The notes below the pieces were generated by a model that saw nothing but the letters and a program-made list of their open reading frames with translations, was not told the origin of the DNA and made no database searches. A DNA stretch of 15,844 nucleotides. Origin: DAIOSQ01 sp036752465 (lineage in GTDB: Bacteria; Pseudomonadota; Gammaproteobacteria; Legionellales; Legionellaceae). The translations under genes and the position numbers were made by a program. Below, piece by piece: positions 1 through 6,941 of the stretch (positions are counted from its first letter, which is position 1; every line of letters starts with the position of its first letter). The stretch is from assembly GCA_036752465.1 (NCBI GenBank), contig DAIOSQ010000050.1, positions 1 to 15,844 on the forward strand, read 5' to 3'.

Positions 1-1
1 G

Positions 2-64
2 GGCGATCTATCAACATTGGCTGATACGAGCGTCATTGCACAACTGATTATGGATATAAAATGA
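2..64 (+). CDS. 3' end of an unidentified gene (partial)
   Basis: The second frame is open from the window edge and ends in TGA at 62-64, giving about 20 residues, GDLSTLADTSVIAQLIMDIK. The stop overlaps the start codon of the next gene in an ATGA arrangement, typical of translationally coupled operon genes, and this is the main reason to call it. The other two forward frames close at 22-24 and 45-47. The fragment is too short to assign a family. If real, it makes the nucleotidase the second or later gene of its transcript. Confidence 0.5.
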   Translation, partial: GDLSTLADTSVIAQLIMDIK

Positions 65-1446
65 CTGGCAATGTCTTTGCAAACCGCATCTTGAATCTAA
101 AAAAAATTAAATACATCGGTTTGGATATGGATCACACCTTGATTCGTTACCATACCAAACATTTTGAATCTTTGGTCTTTAAATTGGTCATCGCAGAATT
201 GATCAACCATAAAAACTACAGTCATAAGATTCAAGACTGCCGTTTCGTGTTTGAAGATGCCATTCGCGGTCTGGTGATCGACAGTAAAAATGGCAATATT
301 TTAAAACTTAATCGCTTTGGTGCGATCCGCCATAGTTATCATGGTACACAACCCATTGAATTTGCTGATCAAAAACAATTTTATCGCAGCATTTATGTCG
401 ATTTGAGCGACCCGAATTACATGGTCATAGATACTTCGTTTTCGATCGCATTCTGCTGCCTATTTGCACAGCTAATCGACCTAAAAGATCGCTATCCGCA
501 TGAATTACCCGCTTACAATATGATTGCGTTTGATGTGCTCAACGCCGTAGATAAAGTGCATGCGGATGGCAGTTTGAAGGGACAGATAAGCCGACAACTT
601 GATCAATTTGTTATCAAAGATAGTGCCGTAGTGGCTGGCCTCAAAAAATATGTGCGTTTTGGTAAAAAGATATTTATTATCACCAATTCTGATTATCACT
701 ATACCAAATTAATTCTAGATTATGCCGTCAATCCTTACTTAGACAGTCACGAAACCTGGGAAACATTTTTTGAAGTGGTTATCACGCTATCAGCAAAACC
801 ACGCTTTTTTTATGACACGCTCAAGTTCCTCACAGTCGATCCGCAAAGCGGAACTATGACCAATACCCAAGGAAAAATCACCCCAGGCATATACCAAGGC
901 GGCAATGCTACACAATTCACTAAAGATCTCGGTTTACAAGGCGATCAAATTCTTTATATTGGCGATCACATTTATGGGGATATCGTTCGCTTAAAAAAAG
1001 ATTGTAACTGGAGAACTGCTTTGGTGGTCGAAGAATTAGCTCAAGAAATTGCAGCACTGAATAAAGTAAGACCAGTTGAAGAGCAGATTAGCGAACAAAT
1101 GTCCTACAAAATCGAATTGGAACAAGAATACATTGATATCCACAGTCAATGTATTGAACATGATCAAGCGCTTCCCACCAAGACGCTGCATGCGCTCCAA
1201 AAAAAAATTGCGCAGATCGACGAGATCATTACAACATTGCTTGACCATGAACATGACTGCTTTAACGTTAAATGGCAAAGTGTGTTTCGTGCCGGCGCTG
1301 AGGAAAGTTATTTTGCCTATCAGGTCGATCGTTATGCCTGTATTTATATGGCTAAATTAGCAGATCTGCTCGCGTACTCACCCATGACTTATTTTAGGGC
1401 CAAGAAACGCTTGCTCCCGCATGATAGTCTTAGTTTAGAGATCTGA
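61..1446 (+). CDS. HAD-IG family 5'-nucleotidase (cytosolic purine nucleotidase type)
   Basis: This is a predicted cytosolic phosphatase of the haloacid dehalogenase superfamily, HAD-IG subfamily, related to eukaryotic cytosolic purine 5'-nucleotidase; members dephosphorylate nucleoside monophosphates such as IMP and GMP. All four HAD motifs are visible: motif I LDMDHTL with nucleophile D22 and acid/base D24, motif II ITNS with T208, motif III lysine K246 (SAKPRFF), and motif IV GDHIYGD with D302 and D307 for magnesium. A large cap separates motifs I and II. The 461-residue length fits the family, and a Legionella member has a solved structure (from memory). The charged helical stretch at about 325-400 is probably a coiled or dimerising segment. 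GGAT lies 7 bases before the ATG, which overlaps the previous stop. yadG starts 4 bases after the stop, so the genes are probably co-transcribed. The substrate is inferred from the family. Confidence 0.9.
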   Translation: MTGNVFANRILNLKKIKYIGLDMDHTLIRYHTKHFESLVFKLVIAELINHKNYSHKIQDCRFVFEDAIRGLVIDSKNGNILKLNRFGAIRHSYHGTQPIEFADQKQFYRSIYVDLSDPNYMVIDTSFSIAFCCLFAQLIDLKDRYPHELPAYNMIAFDVLNAVDKVHADGSLKGQISRQLDQFVIKDSAVVAGLKKYVRFGKKIFIITNSDYHYTKLILDYAVNPYLDSHETWETFFEVVITLSAKPRFFYDTLKFLTVDPQSGTMTNTQGKITPGIYQGGNATQFTKDLGLQGDQILYIGDHIYGDIVRLKKDCNWRTALVVEELAQEIAALNKVRPVEEQISEQMSYKIELEQEYIDIHSQCIEHDQALPTKTLHALQKKIAQIDEIITTLLDHEHDCFNVKWQSVFRAGAEESYFAYQVDRYACIYMAKLADLLAYSPMTYFRAKKRLLPHDSLSLEI

Positions 1447-1450
1447 TTTT

Positions 1451-2362
1451 ATGTATGCCTTAGAAATAAAAAAATTATGCAAAACATATGCCAATGGCGT
1501 AGAGGCCGTGAAAGGCATTGATTTAAGCGTGGCCAAGGGTGATTTCTTTGCGCTGTTAGGCCCCAATGGCGCCGGAAAATCAACCACAATAGGCCTCATC
1601 ACAACCATTTTGAAAAAAACTTCTGGCGATATCCGTATTTGTGGTTATAACCTAGACACCGCAACCGAGTCGGCCAAAGCAGCATTGGGCACCGTGCCAC
1701 AAGAAATTAATTTAAATATATTTGAATCTTGTCAACAAGTTTTGTTAAACCAAGCCGGTTATTATGGCTTTTCCCGACCATCCGTAAAAGGTCATGTCGA
1801 AGATCTATTACACCAACTCGGTCTTTGGGAAAAACGCAACAGTACCGTGAGAAGTTTATCCGGTGGCATGAAACGACGCCTGATGATCGCACGCGCACTG
1901 GTACATAAGCCACAGGTGTTAATTCTAGATGAGCCAACTGCGGGGGTCGATGTAGAAATTAGGCGCAGTATCTGGAAATTCTTAGCGCAATTGAATCAAG
2001 AAGGCACGACTATCATTTTAACCACCCATTATTTAGAAGAAGCCGAACAGCTGTGCAAGCATATCGCCATTATCGATCATGGCCAAATCATTGAAAACAC
2101 TTCGATGAAACAGCTGTTGCAAACGTTAAAATATCAAACGTTTGTTTTAACCAGCAAAACCCCCATAGACCAACTGCCCTCACTGGCACCCTGTACAGCG
2201 CTTTTGCTTGATCCACATACGTTTGAGTTGCGCGTGGGTGAAGCCGTATCTTTAAACGAGGTTTTTGCCCTGCTGGACCGTCACCATTTACAGATTCAGT
2301 CATTACGGAATAAAACCAACCGTCTGGAAGAACTTTTTATGGATATTATCCAACATGCTTAA
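1451..2362 (+). CDS. yadG: ABC transporter ATP-binding protein, YadG type
   Basis: This is the ATPase subunit of an ABC-2 type transporter and matches Escherichia coli YadG closely along its whole length as I remember it (303 against about 308 residues). Visible motifs are Walker A GPNGAGKST at 37-45, the Q-loop in VPQE near 84, signature LSGGM at 136-140, Walker B VLILDEP at 156-162 and the H-loop histidine at 193 (TTHYLEEAE). The C-terminal RNKTNRLEELF block is also YadG-like. It would sit on the cytoplasmic face and pair with the permease encoded immediately downstream, whose ATG lies inside the last codons of this gene. The transported substrate is unknown even for the enterobacterial proteins. 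The start lies 4 bases after the nucleotidase stop, with a GAGAT Shine-Dalgarno-like sequence in the preceding gene end. Confidence 0.95.
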   Translation: MYALEIKKLCKTYANGVEAVKGIDLSVAKGDFFALLGPNGAGKSTTIGLITTILKKTSGDIRICGYNLDTATESAKAALGTVPQEINLNIFESCQQVLLNQAGYYGFSRPSVKGHVEDLLHQLGLWEKRNSTVRSLSGGMKRRLMIARALVHKPQVLILDEPTAGVDVEIRRSIWKFLAQLNQEGTTIILTTHYLEEAEQLCKHIAIIDHGQIIENTSMKQLLQTLKYQTFVLTSKTPIDQLPSLAPCTALLLDPHTFELRVGEAVSLNEVFALLDRHHLQIQSLRNKTNRLEELFMDIIQHA

Positions 2363-3128
2363 TCACATTCAGTATATTGCCTTATATACCATCGTACGAC
2401 GTGAACTTGTGCGCATGTTCCGCATTGCACTGCAAGTGTTTTTACCCCCAATTGTATCAACATTGCTCTATTTTATTATTTTTGGCAGCGTGATGGGCTC
2501 GCGTATTGGCGCCATTCAAGGTGCCAGTTACATCGCCTTCATCACACCTGGGCTGATTATGATGGCTGTGGTCAACAATGCCTATGCCAATGTTTCTTCC
2601 TCATTATTTAGCGCACGCTTTCAAAAAAATGTTGAAGAAATGTTAATCAGTCCCATGCACCCTGGCATATTATTGTTGGGGTATACCTTAGGCGGCATTT
2701 TAAGAGGACTTATCATCGGTATGCTAATTTTTATGGTAGCGGCTGCATTCGTACCGTTAGATTTTTCCACGCTGCCAAAAACCATGGCCATCATCATTAT
2801 GGTCGCTGCGATATTTTCTCTGGCAGGCTTTACCAATGCCATGCTCGCACACTCATTTGACGACATTTCGATCATTCCGACCTTCGTGCTAACACCCCTG
2901 ACCTATCTGGGTGGTGTGTTTTACTCAGTCAGCATGCTATCACCCGCATGGCAAACCATCACCTACCTCAATCCGATTTTCTATATGGTCAATTTGTTAC
3001 GCAGCACCATGATCGGCCAACCAGAGGTAAGCAACATCCTGGCTTGGAGTATCACAGGTTTGCTGATGTTTGGCATGATTGCACTTAATCTGCTGCTGCT
3101 TAAGCGCGGTACCGGCTTTAGAGAATAA
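2355..3128 (+). CDS. yadH: ABC-2 type transporter permease, YadH type
   Basis: This is the membrane subunit partnering YadG. From the ATG at 2355 it is 257 residues, the usual YadH length; an in-frame ATG at 2265 would add 30 residues encoded wholly within yadG in another frame and is rejected. Six hydrophobic segments are evident. Conserved stretches recalled from YadH are LYFIIFGSVMGSRIG, PGLIMMAVVNNAYANV, FQKNVEEMLISP and FDDISIIPTFVLTPLTYLGG. The start overlaps the yadG stop by 8 bases, so translation is probably coupled. The last codons and stop sit in an inverted repeat (3110-3142) that may affect the 3' end of the mRNA. Export, probably of a lipid-linked or hydrophobic compound, is inference only. 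Confidence 0.94.
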   Translation: MLNHIQYIALYTIVRRELVRMFRIALQVFLPPIVSTLLYFIIFGSVMGSRIGAIQGASYIAFITPGLIMMAVVNNAYANVSSSLFSARFQKNVEEMLISPMHPGILLLGYTLGGILRGLIIGMLIFMVAAAFVPLDFSTLPKTMAIIIMVAAIFSLAGFTNAMLAHSFDDISIIPTFVLTPLTYLGGVFYSVSMLSPAWQTITYLNPIFYMVNLLRSTMIGQPEVSNILAWSITGLLMFGMIALNLLLLKRGTGFRE

Positions 3129-3142
3129 AGCCTTGGCCGGTA
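3110..3142 (+). repeat. Nested inverted repeat across the yadH stop codon
   Basis: Outer arms TACCGGC (3110-3116) and GCCGGTA (3136-3142) are perfect complements. Alternatively GGCTTT (3114-3119) pairs with AAAGCC (3127-3132) around a 7-base loop holding the TAA stop. The two pairings share bases and cannot fully coexist. No T-tract follows on either strand, so a classical intrinsic terminator is not supported, though the hairpin could stabilise the transcript end. Confidence 0.4.
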
Positions 3143-3318
3143 TATACTCATTCTATTTGGTGAAGACAGCACATTACCAACGGTCCTATCAAGTCAAGGT
3201 GGATGCCTCAGGAAAGCGTCTGGCTTCTTAGTCATCGAATCTAAGCGTGCACTCAGCTCTCACAATCCGGCCTCCTATGTGTCTATGTTGGCCGAGTAAT
3301 TCTACTGTCTATGATTTA

Positions 3319-3346
3319 ATTATAGACCAATAGCTTGGCTTTGCAA
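3319..3346 (-). promoter_or_regulatory. Sigma-70-like promoter candidate inside the convergent gap
   Basis: Read on the minus strand, TTGCAA (3341-3346, four of six matches to the -35 consensus) is followed after 16 bases by a perfect TATAAT (3319-3324). Transcription would begin near 3312 and run left through the structured gap, away from the protease gene and antisense to the end of yadH. There is no coding gene for it to serve. The -10 lies in the 3307-3327 palindrome, so a chance AT-rich match is possible. Confidence 0.35.
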
Positions 3347-3357
3347 TGTTGAGTCTC

Positions 3358-3384
3358 TTACCAGGTCCAACGCTGGGACGGTAA
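3358..3384 (-). terminator. Stem-loop just after the M48 protease gene, possible terminator
   Basis: On the minus strand, four bases past the stop of the leftward operon, TTACC pairs with GGTAA and the inner GTCC pairs with GGAC around the loop CAGCGTT, with a 2-base bulge on the 3' side. Nine base pairs in this position suggest a 3'-end structure for the six-gene transcript. No run of T follows, so it is at best an atypical terminator or an mRNA-stabilising hairpin. Confidence 0.35.
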
Positions 3385-3387
3385 CAT

Positions 3388-4410
3388 CTACTTACGCTTA
3401 AAACCAATCGCTTGTAACCGTTGCGCGATTGATGGGTGCGTAGAAAATAAATTATAAAGAGATTTTACCGGATCGATAGCAGATGGATCATAAAGATACG
3501 AGGCATGCCGGACTTGCTCATGTGCCGTGTGGCCATATTCTTGTGTATATTGCGCCGCATGGCTGGTATGGTCAGCATCAATTTTAAGCAATGCACGCGC
3601 CATCGGTTCATTGACACGCATCAGCTCGACGCTACCACTATCGGCCATGAATTCACGCGTGCGACTCAAGAACAGGGTCAAAACCACGGTTAATAACGGC
3701 AGAAGGTAACGCAAGACTATAATGGCCAACACTATGGGGTTGTCCCCGCGGCGATCATCTCGCCTAAAAATAACGGCATAAAACAACATGTCGACCATAA
3801 TCAGCATGATATTGCTGAGTATCGCCACCGCTAAAGTCAGCTTGATATCATGATGCCTGATGTGACTTAATTCATGCGCCATGACGGCTTGCAGCTCATC
3901 CCGTTGCAACTTGTCCAGCAACCCTCGGGTGATGGCCAACATCGCTGATTTTTCACTATAGCCGCTGGCAAAGGCATTCATATAGCCCGCCTCTATAAGA
4001 TACACTTTGGGCATAAAGCGCATGCCTGCTGCCACCCGCATCTCCTCGACCACATGATAAAGCTGTTTTTCTGCAAGCGTTTTAGCGGTTTGTGGGGTCA
4101 CCAGCCAAGCCTCAGTCCCCAGCAACATGATACGATCATACCAAGCATAGCCAATAATTAGCGACAGACTGGCAATGAGCAACATGGTAAGACTGGCATA
4201 CGGCGTAACACGCAGGGTCAGAATCGCGTCGGCACAAGTGGCCAGGGAGGCATTTGGATATATCGTGTGTAACAGCAAGATATCCGCAAGAACCCCGACC
4301 GCAACATATATCAACACAAACAGCACAATGACGACAGCGGTTTTACGCTCATTGCGCTTTAATGCCGCTCGCCAATCAACCGTTGCGGCATGCCAATCCT
4401 TTGCTTGCAT
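3388..4410 (-). CDS. M48-family membrane zinc metalloprotease, HtpX-like
   Basis: This is a predicted inner-membrane zinc protease with its catalytic domain facing the cytoplasm. The HELSH motif supplies zinc ligands H179 and H183 and catalytic E180; the third ligand is probably E253 in REFMADSGS. The C-terminal FSTHPSIAQRL is also typical of the family. Hydrophobic segments are at about 23-47, 70-90, 190-214 and 226-249. At 340 residues it is longer than E. coli HtpX (about 293), with a charged N-terminal extension before the first segment. HtpX itself takes part in membrane-protein quality control; the role here is inferred. The ATG shares one base with the lemA stop (TAATG), implying translational coupling, and the LemA-M48 pairing is recurrent in bacteria. 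It is the last gene of the six-gene leftward run. Confidence 0.9.
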   Translation of the reverse strand: MQAKDWHAATVDWRAALKRNERKTAVVIVLFVLIYVAVGVLADILLLHTIYPNASLATCADAILTLRVTPYASLTMLLIASLSLIIGYAWYDRIMLLGTEAWLVTPQTAKTLAEKQLYHVVEEMRVAAGMRFMPKVYLIEAGYMNAFASGYSEKSAMLAITRGLLDKLQRDELQAVMAHELSHIRHHDIKLTLAVAILSNIMLIMVDMLFYAVIFRRDDRRGDNPIVLAIIVLRYLLPLLTVVLTLFLSRTREFMADSGSVELMRVNEPMARALLKIDADHTSHAAQYTQEYGHTAHEQVRHASYLYDPSAIDPVKSLYNLFSTHPSIAQRLQAIGFKRK

Positions 4411-4988
4411 TAAAATTTAACCTTGTAATCTTCTTTGCTTTGCACATCCTGCTGGGCAAGCCCCCAGTACTCAAAATCTTGATTCAGTTTTGCCGCGAAC
4501 AGTTGTACCACCATAGATTGCAAGAATGATTTTTTCTGCACGTTATACCGTTCAATGCTGTCGTTGTAAGCTTGTTTAGCGTAGGCCAATTGATTTTCAG
4601 TATTGACCACTTCTTCTTGTAATTGCAAAGCATTTTCATTGGCTTTCAACTCAGGATATTGCTCAAACACCACATTTAGTTGAGACGTAATCTTGGATAT
4701 GCCATTTTCTGCCTCTGCACGCGCATGCTCATCCCCGGATACTTTGGCCGCTTGCGCCTGATTACGCAAAGCGACCACATCTTTTAATGTGCTTTGCTCA
4801 TAGTTCATGTATTTTTTCAGAACTTCTACCAACGACTCAAGCACTTTGTACCGACGATCAAGTTGGATATCGATTTGACGCTTGTTATTGTTGATGGCCT
4901 CAATCAGCGCAATCAAACCATTATAGACAGCAATGATACTACCGACTATCAACAGCAAAGCTATGACCATGATGATGCTTATACTCAT
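4410..4988 (-). CDS. lemA: LemA family protein
   Basis: This is a small membrane-anchored helical protein of the LemA family, whose molecular role is not established. The first 25 residues form one hydrophobic anchor (SIIMVIALLLIVGSIIAVYNG), and the rest is charged and helical. Family marks visible are YPELKAN at 111-117, IERYN at 145-149 and DFEYW at 171-175. I place the start at the ATG at 4988 because AGGAG lies 6 bases upstream; earlier in-frame ATGs at 5003 and 5018 lack a better site and would put charged residues before the anchor. The resulting 192 residues fit the family. It starts 16 bases after the amidohydrolase stop and overlaps the protease start by one base, so it probably works with that protease. 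Confidence 0.93.
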   Translation of the reverse strand: MSISIIMVIALLLIVGSIIAVYNGLIALIEAINNNKRQIDIQLDRRYKVLESLVEVLKKYMNYEQSTLKDVVALRNQAQAAKVSGDEHARAEAENGISKITSQLNVVFEQYPELKANENALQLQEEVVNTENQLAYAKQAYNDSIERYNVQKKSFLQSMVVQLFAAKLNQDFEYWGLAQQDVQSKEDYKVKF

Positions 4989-5004
4989 ATGAATCTCCTG
5001 CATG

Positions 5005-5709
5005 CTAGATAATTTCAATTAACTCCAGAATACTGCTGGCCAAATGCCCCTGATATCGCAGCAATTCCACCTCATCCGCTATCAATGCCTGATTGCATTC
5101 TATTTCAAAACCCAAATAGTCCGTTTCATGATAGATTTTGCGTAAGGTAGCCGTCAAGCTATCACTTTTGCCAACATAGGGATAATTGGTACGAATACGG
5201 TAATCAGACAATTTATGCATCATCAAACTACGCAGAACACGGGCTACCTCCTTTTCTCCATGCCGATTCGGATCGTACAAAATGCCGACATCTGCATTTC
5301 GAGTTACGCCCGCGAGCATTGGCGTGAAGCTATGGACTGAAAAATGCAACACTTGTGAGCCTTGCAAACACAATTGTTGGACACGCGCTTGCACGCGCGC
5401 GCGATAGGGGCGATAAAACAGGGCGGCAATTTGCTCTTTTTCCGCCGCTGGCAGCGACAGAGTGAATTCAGAAAAACAGTGTGGGTGTTTGAGGCTGCGA
5501 TTGCAATCAATTAACAAGCGCGTAACTTCCGCCATGGTGCATTCACAAGATAAGATCTTGCTCAGATAGCTGGCGACCTCAAAAGCTTTTAAATCATATG
5601 AGCGATGTGTATTGAGCACGCCTATATTGTCAGCAAACAATTGGGCATAGGCTGCTGGCAGGTAATTGCTGGCATGTTCACAACTTAGAACTAACGCAAT
5701 CGGTTTCAT
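5005..5709 (-). CDS. N-formylglutamate amidohydrolase family protein
   Basis: Members of this family (FGase, PF05013) are metal-dependent hydrolases; the classical enzyme cleaves N-formyl-L-glutamate to formate and glutamate. Visible blocks are SCEHAS at 9-14, THRSYDLKA from 34, LLIDCNRS at 65-72, VHSFTP at 125-130 followed by VRNADVGILYDP-like sequence, and FEIECNQ near 201-207. H12, E11 and H126 are the likely metal or catalytic residues. At 234 residues it is a compact member. The start overlaps the ligase stop (ATGA), with little Shine-Dalgarno of its own, so it depends on coupling. No other histidine-degradation genes are nearby and the partners are amidoligases, so the true substrate is probably a different N-acylated glutamate or small peptide; that is inference. 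Confidence 0.88.
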   Translation of the reverse strand: MKPIALVLSCEHASNYLPAAYAQLFADNIGVLNTHRSYDLKAFEVASYLSKILSCECTMAEVTRLLIDCNRSLKHPHCFSEFTLSLPAAEKEQIAALFYRPYRARVQARVQQLCLQGSQVLHFSVHSFTPMLAGVTRNADVGILYDPNRHGEKEVARVLRSLMMHKLSDYRIRTNYPYVGKSDSLTATLRKIYHETDYLGFEIECNQALIADEVELLRYQGHLASSILELIEII

Positions 5710-6941
5710 AACGGCTCAAAACACTGATTATACTGCAAACAATCTGCAAGTTGCCTATATACGCTCAACAGGGTGTCTTTTTGATAATTTTTTTGACAAG
5801 CTCTGAGAATGCGCTCACTTAAATTACCCTGTCGCAGGATATGCTCGAGACAACATTGACTTTGATAATCTAACTGGCTGCTGACCTGTTCTATCAGCAT
5901 AGACCAAACATCCCGTAAGCGCATGGTACGTTTCGGCAAATGCCACCCAACCAAGACCGCTGAGTCTTCCACCAAAGCCGACATGCCATGGACGATGGCC
6001 TCATCATAAATTTTTCGCAAGGCTTGGGTAGTACAGGGTTTTTCGATATGAATATGCGAGGTCTCATACCAACTTTGCAAAATCGCATGGGTCGCCAAGG
6101 CGATTGCCAGATCAGCTTGCACACATTCTTGGGTGTCAATGATGCGAATTTCTATCGCACCATACTTAAATTTTGCAATGGCACCTCTGGAATTAACCCA
6201 CTCATGCTGCAACAACCCTGCTGGGTCATAAGCAGCCAAATCTCGATAAATAGGCGCCAATATGGTTTGCTCGTAGTCCTGCCGACTGCGCACAAATTCC
6301 GGAATAATATCGCCCGTGATCGACGGAATACAGCGCTGATTGTTGGCGTAGCAAGCCAAGCGTGTATCCAGGTAACCGCTTGGTTGGCCATCTAAAATAG
6401 GCGTGCTCGCAGCCAGTGCCGGCAACAATGGCAGCAGCTGGCGAATGAGGCTATGTAAATGAAAAAACTCCTCATCATTGGCAAAAGGCAAATTGACATG
6501 CATGCTTTGTAGATTTGACCAACCATGTCCCTGACAATTGAAAATCTTATCATACTGTTGATACACCTCACGTTGACCGTGCGGCCAGCGTTGTGTTTCC
6601 TGCAGCGGATCCATCCAAGGATGGGCCCCGGTCGGCAACAGTCGCATCTCATTCTGCGCCAGCCTGGTCTGCAATTGCAGCAGCGTTTGATGGAATTGAC
6701 TGCCAATGGCCGCGGCAGGCGGTTTCGGGCCATTATTTTTTAATTCAAGCACGTGCATGACCAACTCATTGCTTAAGGCAACTTCACCCAGCACAACCGT
6801 ATCAAATACGTTGGTGTTTTCGGCTAAGCTTTGCAAGATAATATCGCTTTTGGGTTGGACATTAAGCGTTGTTTTATCCACCAGCATGTATTCAATTTCT
6901 ATGCCAATGACTGAAAATATTGGATACTTAGACATAACCAT
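5706..6941 (-). CDS. GCS2-type carboxylate-amine ligase (glutamate-cysteine ligase family)
   Basis: This is an ATP-dependent ligase of the glutamine-synthetase-like GCS2 fold, expected to join a carboxylate, usually the gamma-carboxyl of glutamate, to an amine. Family blocks visible are GIEIEYMLVD at 13-22 (metal-binding glutamates), the GAHPWMD block near 105-111, QSMHVNLPF at 145-153, ASTPILDG at 178-185 and the SRGAIAKF...YGAIEIRIIDTQE block at 251-272. The 411 residues are near normal length. Two starts are possible: ATG at 6941, or ATG at 6935, which has AGGA at a better 9-base spacing; both overlap the end of the upstream ATP-grasp gene. True glutathione synthesis is unlikely because the neighbours are an RLAN ATP-grasp ligase, a C39 peptidase and an amidohydrolase rather than gshB. 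Confidence 0.88.
   Translation of the reverse strand: MVMSKYPIFSVIGIEIEYMLVDKTTLNVQPKSDIILQSLAENTNVFDTVVLGEVALSNELVMHVLELKNNGPKPPAAAIGSQFHQTLLQLQTRLAQNEMRLLPTGAHPWMDPLQETQRWPHGQREVYQQYDKIFNCQGHGWSNLQSMHVNLPFANDEEFFHLHSLIRQLLPLLPALAASTPILDGQPSGYLDTRLACYANNQRCIPSITGDIIPEFVRSRQDYEQTILAPIYRDLAAYDPAGLLQHEWVNSRGAIAKFKYGAIEIRIIDTQECVQADLAIALATHAILQSWYETSHIHIEKPCTTQALRKIYDEAIVHGMSALVEDSAVLVGWHLPKRTMRLRDVWSMLIEQVSSQLDYQSQCCLEHILRQGNLSERILRACQKNYQKDTLLSVYRQLADCLQYNQCFEPL

Larger units (their letters stand above)
3129..3387. other. Convergent intergenic region, no ORF, several inverted repeats
   Basis: The region between the ends of yadH and the M48 protease gene is 259 bases, long for this tightly packed window. 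No open frame of note exists. It holds CTTAG/CTAAG (3227-3231 and 3241-3245), CGGCC/GGCCG (3268-3272 and 3290-3294), a 21-base near-palindrome at 3307-3327, a hairpin at 3358-3384 and a minus-strand promoter-like pair. It does not match 6S RNA, 4.5S RNA, tmRNA or RNase P RNA as I know them. A small RNA is possible; decayed DNA is the alternative. Confidence 0.5.

Noticed and set aside
2265..2354. N-terminal extension of yadH from the ATG at 2265
   Set aside because: It lies in yadG in another frame, and YadH length and homology fit a start at 2355.
3181..3230. A rRNA-like fragment (GGTGGATGCC resembles the start of 23S rRNA)
   Set aside because: The match is about ten bases only, and the flanks do not continue it.
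5988..6395. Plus-strand open frame of about 135 codons opposite the GCS2 gene
   Set aside because: It has no ribosome site or recognisable motif, and the minus frame carries all GCS2 blocks; it is a shadow.
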